The translations under genes were made by a program, and so were the position numbers. A DNA stretch of 64,000 nt, taken from positions 3,472 to 67,471 of the forward strand of contig NZ_AZCZ01000002.1 of assembly GCF_001434055.1 (NCBI RefSeq). The letters run 5' to 3'. This DNA is from Levilactobacillus parabrevis ATCC 53295 (lineage in GTDB: Bacteria; Bacillota; Bacilli; Lactobacillales; Lactobacillaceae). Shown piece after piece: positions 8,600-16,347 of this stretch. The notes under the pieces were generated by a model that was given only the letters and a program-made list of their open reading frames with translations, had not been told where the DNA came from and made no database searches. Numbering within the stretch: the first letter of the stretch is position 1; every line of letters starts with the position of its first letter.

Positions 8600-9573
8600 T
8601 AGGCCTGCACCTCCCCTTCCTGGCTAGCGAGTTGTTGCGCGATAGTTTGTGGTAGGGCCACGGCGTGCGTTGGGGTGACCTGCACCAGAGGGTAGGCCGC
8701 ACCGTTCTCGTCGTAGTACTTACCCTGTTGGTCTTGGTAGACCTGTTCAACGGCTAACCGAGAAGCCCGGTGGGCCTCACGAGAGTTAACGTCGGTTTCA
8801 GGAATAGCAGCCAAGAGACGCTTGGTGTAGATGTGGAGAGGATGGTTATAAATATCATCCCGGGTCCCAATCTCGACCAGTCGACCACGGTTCATGATGG
8901 CGATGTTGTTACACATGTGCCGCACGACCCCTAAATCATGGGAAATGAATAAGTAGGAAATACCGAATTCCCGTTGAATCTTCTTCATGAAGTTCAATAC
9001 CTGTGCTTGAACGGAAAGGTCCAGCGCAGAGACGGGTTCATCGGCGATAATCAGCTTAGGATTGGTAGCCACCGCGCGGGCGACCCCGATCCGTTGCCGC
9101 TGTCCACCGGAAAATTGGTGAGGATACTTATAGAGCGCATCGGCATCCAGCCCGACAATGTTTAATAATTGCAAAACCCGTAATTTTTCATCGTCCTTAC
9201 TGAGATGCTCGAAGTTGCGGAGCGGTTCGGCGATGATGTCTTCGATTCGTTTCCGCGGATTCAAACTGGATAGGGAATCTTGGAAAATCATCTGAACATC
9301 GTGGTTGTAATCCAACTTACGCCGGTTCTCGGCTTGGGTGATGTCGAGGCCTTTGTACATAATGGAGCCACTCGTTACCTTTTCCAGCCCCACCACGGAT
9401 TTCCCCGTGGTGGACTTGCCAGAACCAGATTCGCCAACCAGTCCGTAGGTTTCGCCGGCTTCAATGTTGAAGCTGACACCATCCACGGCCCGGACGGAAT
9501 CGGTGATCCGATTCCAGAACCCGGAGCGAATGGGGTAGTGGACTTTTAAATCTTTGATTTCGATTAAGCTCAT
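8599..9573 (-). CDS. oppF: Oligopeptide ABC transporter ATPase OppF
   Basis: This is a cytoplasmic ATPase that powers peptide import. It has 324 aa: Walker A GESGSGKST at about 47-55, ABC signature FSGGQRQR near 155, Walker B LIIADEP, then an oligopeptide/dipeptide transporter C-terminal extension. It overlaps the oppD stop by 4 bp (ATGA) and the oppB start by 1 bp. With OppD it forms the nucleotide-binding heterodimer. Confidence 0.94.
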   Translation of the reverse strand: MSLIEIKDLKVHYPIRSGFWNRITDSVRAVDGVSFNIEAGETYGLVGESGSGKSTTGKSVVGLEKVTSGSIMYKGLDITQAENRRKLDYNHDVQMIFQDSLSSLNPRKRIEDIIAEPLRNFEHLSKDDEKLRVLQLLNIVGLDADALYKYPHQFSGGQRQRIGVARAVATNPKLIIADEPVSALDLSVQAQVLNFMKKIQREFGISYLFISHDLGVVRHMCNNIAIMNRGRLVEIGTRDDIYNHPLHIYTKRLLAAIPETDVNSREAHRASRLAVEQVYQDQQGKYYDENGAAYPLVQVTPTHAVALPQTIAQQLASQEGEVQA

Positions 9574-10583
9574 ACCGTCACGCTCCCTTGCTCATCTGGA
9601 AATTGAAAATGTTTGTAGCAGGTGCAGCGGACTTCGTGGCCCGGTGCGACCTCGTGCATCGTTGGATTTTCTTCGTGAGCCTCGGCAGGGACCCAGGGAA
9701 TTCGGGGAGCGAACCGGTCACCCTTGGCTGGCATCTTCTGTAAGGAAGGGACGTTACCCTTAATGACGTAGAGGTCATCGTTTTCGTTGTCCCGTTGTGG
9801 CATTGACCGCAGTAGGGACCGCGTGTAGGGATGTTCAGGCGTGTTGAAGACCTGTTCGGCTGTCCCTTGTTCGACGATTTGGCCAGCGTACATGACGGCA
9901 ACTCGGTCGGCCGTTTCAGCAACGACGCCCAAATCATGTGTGATAAGAATGATACCAGCGTGGTTTTCCTTTTGAATGTCGCGTAGTACATCCAGAATCT
10001 GTGCTTGGATGGTAACATCCAGTGCCGTGGTGGGTTCATCGGCGATGATTAAGTCTGGCTTGCAGGCAATCGCGATGGCGATGATGACCCGTTGGCGCAT
10101 CCCACCGGAAAGTTCATGGGGGAATTGACGCGCCGTTCGTTGAGGATTAACGATCCCAACCTGGTTTAACAGTTCAATGACGCGGTTGTGCTTGTCTTCA
10201 GCGGATAAGTCGGTGTGATAGTCCATGACTTCGCTGATTTGTTCTTCAATTCGCTTCAATGGATTCAAGGCTGACAGAGGATCTTGGAAGATCATTCCAA
10301 TCTTAGCGCCTCGGAATTGGTTATAACCTTTTTCATCTAACTTGAGGAGGTCGGTGCCTTCGAAGTCTACTTCGCCGGAAATTTTAGTCTCTGCCGGATC
10401 ATGGAGACCCATGATGGTAGTGGCCAGGGTACTTTTACCACAACCTGATTCACCAACGATGGCGAGAATTTCGTCGTGTTGGACCTGGAGGTTAATGTGG
10501 GAGATGGCGTCGTAGTACTGGCCATTAATTTTGAAAGCCGTGCTGACGTCCTTAATGTTTAGAAAGTTTGATGCGGTTTCCAC
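9570..10583 (-). CDS. oppD: Oligopeptide ABC transporter ATPase OppD
   Basis: This is the partner ATPase and first gene of the operon. I place the start at GTG 10583 (337 aa) because GGGAGGG lies 7 nt upstream. A TTG-initiated reading five codons longer would put the ribosome binding site inside the gene. Walker A is GESGCGKST (about 44-52), the signature is LSGGMRQRV and Walker B LIIADEP. The C-terminal Cys pair (RCTCYKH) typical of this subfamily is present. The order D-F-B-C-A matches other lactobacilli. Confidence 0.93.
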   Translation of the reverse strand: METASNFLNIKDVSTAFKINGQYYDAISHINLQVQHDEILAIVGESGCGKSTLATTIMGLHDPAETKISGEVDFEGTDLLKLDEKGYNQFRGAKIGMIFQDPLSALNPLKRIEEQISEVMDYHTDLSAEDKHNRVIELLNQVGIVNPQRTARQFPHELSGGMRQRVIIAIAIACKPDLIIADEPTTALDVTIQAQILDVLRDIQKENHAGIILITHDLGVVAETADRVAVMYAGQIVEQGTAEQVFNTPEHPYTRSLLRSMPQRDNENDDLYVIKGNVPSLQKMPAKGDRFAPRIPWVPAEAHEENPTMHEVAPGHEVRCTCYKHFQFPDEQGSVTV

Positions 10584-10687
10584 GGAAATCCCTCCCAATG
10601 TTCTAATCTACCTCTCATTTGTAGATGAAGCCTGATGAATAAACGCATTTGCGTATTCAATTCGCTCCTGAACAATAATTGTTTTTG

Positions 10688-10716
10688 ATTATAGTTAATC
10701 AAATTCTCATTTACAA
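10688..10716 (-). promoter_or_regulatory. Promoter of the opp operon
   Basis: On the minus strand TTGTAA (10716-10711) and TATAAT (10693-10688) are separated by exactly 17 bp, giving a leader of about 100 nt before the oppD GTG. The surrounding 10600-10900 is very AT-rich and otherwise featureless. Confidence 0.75.
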
Positions 10717-11016
10717 CCCCTTAATTCTTAAAAGTAGTCATAATTTATTCATAAAATCCTCATAAACTTTGTTATATCAATCTTCTCAGATAACTTATAA
10801 AATGATAAAAAATTTAACTTAAATGGTGTAAGTTGGGTAATTTGCTTGCTGAACCAATGATTAACAGGGCTAATGTATACAAACTTTTGAAAAGTTATGC
10901 ATGTATATTCGAGATGAGAATTTGCTCATTGATTGTCAGAGAACGAGATGTTACGTCACGGAATGTGGTATGATACCAGTATTGATTACAGACTTTTTGA
11001 AAGCGATGGCTAGACG

Positions 11017-11478
11017 ATGAGATTAGACTTTTCCGTTGCCGTGCACAGCCTGCTCTACCTGGACGAAAATCGTCCCCGGAAGATTGCGAGCCGCGAACTA
11101 GCAACGTCACTACAATTAAATGCGGTGATGATCCGCAATATTCTCTCCGTGTTGCACAAGCAAGGCTACATTGAGGGTTCCGTTGGGAAAAATGGCGGGT
11201 ACCAATTAATTCGGAGCCTTGATGAAATCAACGTGGGGGAACTTTACGACCTGACGATTCCACCGACAATTAGCTACGCACGGTTCATTACGGGCGATTC
11301 TAAGGGCACGAAGGCCACGGACACGACCGACATTTCTGCCAATATTTCGCAAACACTGACGGATCTGTTCACGTTAGCCGATGAGGATTACCGGAAGTTC
11401 TATCATCAATTCACGATGACTGACCTCAAACAAGACCTCCACGCTCACGGTTATTTCCGGCGTCTAATTAACGACTAG
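11017..11478 (+). CDS. Rrf2-family transcriptional regulator
   Basis: This is a DNA-binding regulator of 153 aa. It has an N-terminal winged helix (about 1-80) with the typical MRLDFSVAVHSLLYL start, a recognition helix around LNAVMIRNILSVLHKQG and the wing GKNGGYQL. The C-terminal half has no cysteines, so it cannot carry the [2Fe-2S] cluster of IscR/NsrR and belongs to the cluster-free group. An extended -10 (TGGTATGAT) lies at 10966-10974. The divergent neighbour is the opp operon, a possible but unproven target. Confidence 0.85.
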   Translation: MRLDFSVAVHSLLYLDENRPRKIASRELATSLQLNAVMIRNILSVLHKQGYIEGSVGKNGGYQLIRSLDEINVGELYDLTIPPTISYARFITGDSKGTKATDTTDISANISQTLTDLFTLADEDYRKFYHQFTMTDLKQDLHAHGYFRRLIND

Positions 11479-11517
11479 TTTGTGAGCTAAATGCTACTAA
11501 ACTTTAGTTAGCGGCGT

Positions 11518-11636
11518 TATAATAAGGGTACAAACTCGAATGGTGACTAAGGCCACCATTAATAACAGTCATAACCGCCAGGGGTGAACTCTGACGGGGG
11601 CTGGATCCACACTATGTTGGGTGTGGATCTTTTTTA
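11518..11636 (+). ncRNA. Candidate small structured RNA of unknown class
   Basis: A TATAAT box (11518-11523) is followed by three successive hairpins: AATGGTG/CACCATT, CCGcCAGGG/CTCTGaCGG, and a perfect GATCCACAC/GTGTGGATC stem followed by TTTTTT. The last is a textbook Rho-independent terminator. No ORF is present in these 110 nt, and the next gene is 800 bp away behind a repeat array. A riboswitch is therefore unlikely and a small regulatory RNA plausible. The -35 is weak. Confidence 0.45.
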
Positions 11637-11640
11637 TAAA

Positions 11641-12150
11641 AAAGAGTGCGGACCAAGGCGGTTAGACTCTGAGCATTAACGTCAATAAGGATAAAAGCCC
11701 GGGTTTGGCTTTTTCCTTATTGGGGTTAAGCGCAGGAGTCTGCCTTGTGGAGCACGTTTCAGCAGTGTAAGGTTGGAGAGAAAGGTTCTGAACCAGTAAA
11801 ATAGTAGTCTGGATTTTTGGCTTAGTGGGGTTAAGCGCAACCAGCTGCTTTGTGGAGCACGTTTCAGCAATGTGAGATTAGAGGGAAAAGCGCCGAACCA
11901 GTGAAAAGTAGTAATCTGGCTTTTTCCTTATTGGGGTTAAGCGCAGGAGTCCGCTTTGTGGAGCACGTTTCGGCAATATGAGGTTGGAGAGAAAGGTTCT
12001 GAACCAGTAAAAAATAGTAGTCTGGATTTTTGGCTTAGTGGGGTTAAGCGCAACCAGCTGCCTTGTGGAGCACGTTTCAGCAATATGAGGTTGGAGAGAA
12101 AGGTTCTGAACCAGTAAAAAATAGCAGCCTGGCTTCTCGACTCAAATAAA
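11641..12150 (+). repeat. Family R repeat plus tandem array (about 106-bp period)
   Basis: The first unit (11641-11760) is a complete family R hairpin: AAGGC...GCCTT, AGACTC...GAGTCT and CAATAAG...CTTATTG. It is followed by partial units in which GGGGTTAAGCGCA recurs at about 11722, 11827, 11933 and 12040, so the period is 105-107 bp. Each partial unit carries GTGGAGCACGTTTC and GGTTCTGAACCAGT. No gene lies here. The remainder, 12150-12340, is AT-rich with nothing evident. Confidence 0.8.
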
Positions 12151-12341
12151 GCACCCCTGAACCAGCGAAAATTTCCACAGAGATAGTTAACCTACCATCC
12201 AAATTTCGATGAAAGTAAAATCAACAGTTTCACATAATATAAGTAACTTCATAAATCCCTGCATTACCCAGTCCTTAAGCCGTTTTCACTGCATTAAGAT
12301 GAGGCAGTTTGCACACTCTTTTCCATTATATTGGCACTAAA

Positions 12342-12370
12342 TTGTAATCGGTTCCAATGCGTGCTATCAT
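12342..12370 (+). promoter_or_regulatory. lplA promoter with overlapping cre-like site
   Basis: TTGTAA (12342-12347) and TATCAT (12365-12370) are spaced 17 bp apart. TGTAATCGGTTCCA (12343-12356) overlaps the -35 and matches the CcpA cre consensus TGWNANCGNTNWCA at all but one defined position. That suggests carbon catabolite control of lplA; this is an inference. Confidence 0.55.
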
Positions 12371-12428
12371 TTATCGTAGCCGGGGTCGTTACCCGGCGGT
12401 TGGTTAATTCGAAAGGGGTTTTTGAGTT

Positions 12429-13442
12429 ATGTATTGGTATGCCATGAAGTCACATGATATTCGTCACAACTTAGCAACCGAGCAGTACTTAATGAACAAT
12501 AAGAAGTTCGATGAGCCACTGGTTTTGTTCTACTACGAAGGACCTTGCATCATCGTTGGGCGGAATCAAAACACGTTGGAAGAAATCAATCAAAAATACG
12601 TGGAGGAAAATGACATCACGGTCACCCGTCGGTTATCGGGTGGTGGTGCGGTCTATCAAGATCTCGGCAATCTTTGCTTTAGCTTCGTGGTTGATAGCGA
12701 CAGTGAAGAATTTGGCGATTTCAAATCCTTTGTTCAACCCATCGTGGACGCCTTGCACGCCATGGGGGCCAAGACGGCGGAAGTTTCCGGCCGAAATGAC
12801 ATCTTAGTTGATGGCAAGAAGTTCTCGGGGAACGCGATGTACTCACACAGCGGTAAGACCTTCTCTCATGGGACGTTGATGCTCGACGTGGACCAAAATG
12901 TGATTGCTCACACGCTGAATGTGCCAGAAGACAAGATGAAGTCGAAGGGCATCAAGTCTGTTCGTTCACGGGTCACGAACCTAAAGCCTTACTTGGCACC
13001 AGAATATCAAAATCTGACGGTACCCGAATTCAGAGATACCTTGCTGAAAGAATTGTTCCACGTGGACAGTCTCGATGCGATTGCTGACAAGGAAGTTCAG
13101 ATTGCCGACAGCGAAAAGGCAGCTATCGATAAAATCTTTAACGAGTACTACGCTAACTGGGATTGGGTCTACGGCAATTCTCCTGAATTTACGGTCAAGA
13201 AGCGGCAACACTTCACGGCTGGGACCATCGATGCACGGTTGTTGGTCGACAATGGGAAGATTGAAAATATCAAATTCTACGGTGACTTCTTTGGGCCAAG
13301 TGATGCCACGGAATTGGCAGATCAACTCAAGGGTGTGCGCTACGACCGCGAACATGTGGGGGCTGTCTTGAACAGCGTCAACACGCAGTTGTACTTCAAC
13401 GGGATTGATACCAAGGACGTGCTGGACCTGTTAGTCGATTAA
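12429..13442 (+). CDS. lplA: Lipoate-protein ligase A
   Basis: This enzyme activates free lipoate with ATP and attaches it to lysines of E2 subunits and GcvH in the cytoplasm. It has 337 aa, matching bacterial LplA with its C-terminal accessory domain. The lipoate-binding motif RRLSGGGAVYQD is at 67-78, and the catalytic-lysine block VDGKKFSGNAMY follows near 127-138. The start is ATG 12429 after GAAAGGGG. It is monocistronic with its own promoter and a hairpin terminator downstream. Confidence 0.93.
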   Translation: MYWYAMKSHDIRHNLATEQYLMNNKKFDEPLVLFYYEGPCIIVGRNQNTLEEINQKYVEENDITVTRRLSGGGAVYQDLGNLCFSFVVDSDSEEFGDFKSFVQPIVDALHAMGAKTAEVSGRNDILVDGKKFSGNAMYSHSGKTFSHGTLMLDVDQNVIAHTLNVPEDKMKSKGIKSVRSRVTNLKPYLAPEYQNLTVPEFRDTLLKELFHVDSLDAIADKEVQIADSEKAAIDKIFNEYYANWDWVYGNSPEFTVKKRQHFTAGTIDARLLVDNGKIENIKFYGDFFGPSDATELADQLKGVRYDREHVGAVLNSVNTQLYFNGIDTKDVLDLLVD

Positions 13443-13514
13443 TTATCGTCTAAGATTAGTGGATTTGCTGATTTTATAGGCTAGATACGTTAGAATAGAA
13501 AATGAAATTGACGA

Positions 13515-13550
13515 AAGCGTGGTCGATTGGGGCCACGCTTTTAATTACTT
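13515..13550 (+). terminator. lplA terminator
   Basis: A perfect 8-bp stem (AAGCGTGG / CCACGCTT) is followed by TTTAATT, 70 bp after the lplA stop. Confidence 0.75.
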
Positions 13551-13577
13551 AGCACTTATTGAGGAGTTTAATTCTAA

Positions 13578-14003
13578 ATGAAAGATCGTAACGTGATTTC
13601 CTGGGCCATCATCTCGATGTTTGGTTTCCTAGTGATTAATTTTCTGATGTCCCGGACGTTTGTCGGTTTGGCCACGTCCATGAGTGAGTTTTGGCGGTCC
13701 ACCTTCTTGGCAATCGCCCTGTATGCGGTGACCATTGTGTTGGCAGCATTGGACTGGAAGCCTTCGTTTTACCTGATGGGGCTGGTCATTGCGCTCTACA
13801 CGCTGTCTCTGATTAGCGTGCTGATCACGATGTGGAGCTACGACAAGGCAACCTTCATGATTCGGGTGTTGATGTCGGCGGGGAGTATCGCCGTGATGGT
13901 GATCAACGCCTACTGGTTAGTTCTTGCGCTACGGTTACGGAAGCGCGAGCGAGATAAACGCGACCGGGAAAGATTTCGGCATCAAAACGAGGTGGATAAA
14001 TGA
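13578..14003 (+). CDS. Hypothetical four-helix membrane protein
   Basis: A 141-aa protein with four hydrophobic segments (about 8-26, 38-58, 65-90 and 97-120). It ends in a highly charged Arg/Glu/Asp tail that is likely cytoplasmic. I recognise no family. The start at ATG 13578 follows GAGGAG about 11 nt upstream. It overlaps the next gene by 4 bp (ATGA), so the two are translationally coupled and probably act together. Confidence 0.7.
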   Translation: MKDRNVISWAIISMFGFLVINFLMSRTFVGLATSMSEFWRSTFLAIALYAVTIVLAALDWKPSFYLMGLVIALYTLSLISVLITMWSYDKATFMIRVLMSAGSIAVMVINAYWLVLALRLRKRERDKRDRERFRHQNEVDK

Positions 14004-14482
14004 AGCGAGAAGTACAGACGTTTATTGACGCAGTAGCGGATGATAAACTGGAACATTTCACAGCGGAGACCACGCAAGCGAAGTTCTTTGCGGATCCAGA
14101 TGGCGTGATGGTTCCGTTGGCGGATTTCATCCGGCAACAGATCAGTGCGGACAAGTTGGCGCAAGCTGAGTTAAACGTGACCGATACGGAGGTTTCCGTG
14201 CGGTTGGAACTGAGCGTGATTAACTTGCCATTGCAGGATACCAAGACCATCGGTAAGATCATGGAAACGGACGAAGAACGTGAGCTCAACGTCTATGCTG
14301 TGATTGAAACGCCAGACATCAACGTTTCTGGTCTGCGAATTGATGCATTGGCACCGGCCGCGACCTATGTGGATCAGGCTGCTACGGCTGATCAAAGTCT
14401 GCATGACTGGTTAGGTCTGCAGATTGAAAAGCTTCAAGCCGCTGCGACCAATAAAGAAGAGACTGATGTAAAGAAGAAATAA
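14000..14482 (+). CDS. Hypothetical soluble protein coupled to the membrane protein upstream
   Basis: An acidic 160-aa protein without signal peptide or membrane segment. It alternates helical stretches (MKREVQTFIDAVADDKLEHF) with beta-like stretches in the middle and ends in a Lys-rich tail (DVKKK). No conserved motif is recognised. The 4-bp overlap with the membrane protein gene suggests a two-component membrane-plus-cytosol unit, but its job is unknown. Confidence 0.65.
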   Translation: MKREVQTFIDAVADDKLEHFTAETTQAKFFADPDGVMVPLADFIRQQISADKLAQAELNVTDTEVSVRLELSVINLPLQDTKTIGKIMETDEERELNVYAVIETPDINVSGLRIDALAPAATYVDQAATADQSLHDWLGLQIEKLQAAATNKEETDVKKK

Positions 14483-14484
14483 CC

Positions 14485-14513
14485 TTGCGTTGGGACAATG
14501 GCTGTGGTAGTAT
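14485..14513 (+). promoter_or_regulatory. Promoter for the candidate RNA at 14520-14729
   Basis: TTGCGT (14485-14490) and TAGTAT (14508-14513) have a 17-bp spacer and lie immediately after the preceding stop codon. The match to consensus is moderate. Confidence 0.4.
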
Positions 14514-14519
14514 TGTCTC

Positions 14520-14729
14520 TATGCGATGAGTCGAGAAATCACGCGTTCCTTGCTTGCAAGGGGCGTCCGCGCAAGCGGCTAGGTGAATTTGTCAGCAGGG
14601 CACATATGTCACCGTATTGTGACGTGTCTGATTTTGAGGGAATGTGGATTCCGAGATAAATCCATTCGTTTCGACGAATGCTGTGTGAAAAACGTCTGAT
14701 TGGCCTTTGGCCGATTGGGCGTTTTTTTT
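14520..14729 (+). ncRNA. Candidate structured RNA of about 210 nt, class unknown
   Basis: This gene-free stretch folds into a row of strong hairpins. They include CCTTG/CAAGG with flanking pairs, CCGC-GCAA-GCGG (a GNRA tetraloop), GGCAC..GTCAC/GTGAC..GTGTC, and CATTCGT/ACGAATG. It ends in a terminator stem (CG...ATTGGCC/GGCCGAT...CG) with eight T. It lacks the signatures of SRP RNA, tmRNA and RNase P, and I could not fit it to 6S RNA with confidence. The following 300 bp (14730-15032) is AT-rich and shows no gene. Confidence 0.5.
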
Positions 14730-15032
14730 GCGCTCATGGCAGTAGTTATTTTGTAAGAAATAAGTTTATGGGTGCGGACCTAATCGCTTTGATTTTAGTT
14801 TTTCCAAATTGTAAGCGGTTAATTTTATAGTGTTAACGAAATACTTCGAAATTATATAATCTCTTTGATAGAGCGCCCCTTCTATATTGCTGGCTAATTT
14901 AATAGCCATATAAATTAAGGCTATTGACCACATTGATAAATATGTGGTATCTTTTATCATTAAATTAATGTTATAGTTTTTACATAGAAAAAACTAATAA
15001 ATGAAGGCGATAAATAAAGGGGAAAATAATTT

Positions 15033-15467
15033 ATGAAGAAGTGGTATAAAGGACTCTTGGCTTTAGCGGTTGTATTGAGCGTTGGCGTGGGTTGGAACCT
15101 CATTTGGTCGATGAGTAGCCACCAAAAGAACACGTTGTCACCGAGTACATCAGTTAGGGCGGCTGTGGTGAAACGCGTCAAGACCAGTGAGATGACCCAT
15201 GTTAGGACAACGTCTCAGGCCAATCCTGCCGATAATCAGCTTGATTATCAGGTACAGTCTAAGCCGATTAAATACGTTCGGGCGAAGACCATGATTCGCC
15301 GCTACGAAGACGTTAACCTGACGAAGGTTGTGCAGGCTTACCAGCAGGGGACGGTCTTCACGGTTAAGGGCTGGGACTATGCCCACACGGCTTCTGGTAC
15401 CAAGCGCTACAAGGTGGTTGGTGGCTACATTACTGCCAACAGTAAATACGTCACGGCGATTCAATAG
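15033..15467 (+). CDS. Secreted or membrane-anchored protein with DUF5776-like C-terminus
   Basis: A 144-aa protein with an N-terminal hydrophobic segment (about 6-27). The lysines before it mark it as an export signal or membrane anchor. A Ser/Thr-rich linker leads to a 60-residue C-terminal module with the pattern of DUF5776-type repeats found on Lactobacillus surface proteins (V-F-T-V-K-G-W-D, R-Y-K-V-V-G-G-Y-I-T-A-N, K-Y-V). A role at the cell surface is inferred. The ribosome binding site is AAAGGGG. Confidence 0.65.
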   Translation: MKKWYKGLLALAVVLSVGVGWNLIWSMSSHQKNTLSPSTSVRAAVVKRVKTSEMTHVRTTSQANPADNQLDYQVQSKPIKYVRAKTMIRRYEDVNLTKVVQAYQQGTVFTVKGWDYAHTASGTKRYKVVGGYITANSKYVTAIQ

Positions 15468-15602
15468 ATTTCCCCGGAGGCTGCCAGCAATGGTGGCTTT
15501 TGATTTCCCACAATTGCCCACGAAAACCCGTCGGTAACACCGTTCAGCCATTGTTCCCACTGGCTAATCATTATATACTAGCCTTGTGAGGGGCGATGAC
15601 CT

Positions 15603-16157
15603 ATGGGAAAGAATACCAAGCAACGGCTTTCGGCGGCGCTCGTGACCCAGTTACAGCGGACGCCGGTCGACAAGATTACGATCAAATCGATCGTTGATGC
15701 CTGTGACCTGACACGGCAGACCTTTTATAATCATTTCAGTGACATCTACGAGCTAGTTGAGTGGACGGCTAAGGAGGCCACGGCGGAATCACTCAAGAAC
15801 GTCGCGGATTATGACAATTGGCAACACGGCTTCTACAATGTGATGGTGACCATCAAGGCCAATCGTTATCTGGTGGAGAATACCTATCAGTCGGCGTACC
15901 GTGACCTGCTGGAGAAGTACATCTACGCCGTGCTTTACCGGTACATCATAGCCGTTGTTGAGCGCCAAGCAGTGGGCATGCAAGTGGCGCAGAAGCACAA
16001 GGACTTTATTGCACATTTCTATAGTCTGGCCTTCATTGCGTTGATCTTCGAGTGGGTCAAGGACGGACTCAAAGAGGATCCCGGCGACATCGTTGAACAG
16101 ACCGGCGTGCTGATTCAGGGAGACTTTAAAAAGGCATTACATAAATACGCGGAGTAG
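15603..16157 (+). CDS. TetR-type regulator, next to oleate hydratase
   Basis: A 184-aa regulator. The N-terminal helix-turn-helix includes ITIKSIVDACDLTRQTFYNHFSD (about 24-46), the TetR/AcrR signature. The C-terminal domain resembles the TetR_C subgroup seen in DhaS-like proteins. It is directly upstream of and co-directional with the oleate hydratase gene, with a palindrome (16245-16260) between them. Control of ohyA, perhaps in response to fatty acids, is the natural inference. The start is ATG 15603 after GAGGGG. Confidence 0.82.
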   Translation: MGKNTKQRLSAALVTQLQRTPVDKITIKSIVDACDLTRQTFYNHFSDIYELVEWTAKEATAESLKNVADYDNWQHGFYNVMVTIKANRYLVENTYQSAYRDLLEKYIYAVLYRYIIAVVERQAVGMQVAQKHKDFIAHFYSLAFIALIFEWVKDGLKEDPGDIVEQTGVLIQGDFKKALHKYAE

Positions 16158-16244
16158 GCGTCGGACTCAATCTTTGAAATCACGTTGCCGCCAACTTATC
16201 TGGTGAAGAACAAACTAAACTGAATTTTTACATTCCCAGCGAGC

Positions 16245-16260
16245 TGTCAAAATCTTGACA
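16245..16260. promoter_or_regulatory. Putative TetR operator upstream of ohyA
   Basis: The perfect palindrome TGTCAA-AATC-TTGACA contains a consensus -35 hexamer, and a further half-site TGTCAA follows at 16273-16278. Its place between a TetR-type gene and its neighbour fits an operator. No good -10 is visible at 17 bp. Confidence 0.5.
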
Positions 16261-16347
16261 ACCCGCTTTTTCTGTCAATTGTTTCCGCTTTCTTCTGGCC
16301 TTATCGTTGAGACAAGCAAGAAATCCAAAACGAAGAAGGTCATCTCC

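Noticed and set aside
11641-12150. CRISPR array
   Set aside because: The repeats are about 106 bp with internal structure and no unique 30-40 bp spacers, and no cas genes are present.
14520-14729. 6S, SRP, tmRNA or RNase P RNA
   Set aside because: The diagnostic conserved words are missing and I could not form the long 6S closing stem with its central bubble.
16255-16347. 31-residue extension of oleate hydratase
   Set aside because: It overlaps the putative operator/promoter and has no Shine-Dalgarno; the family begins near the ATG at 16348.
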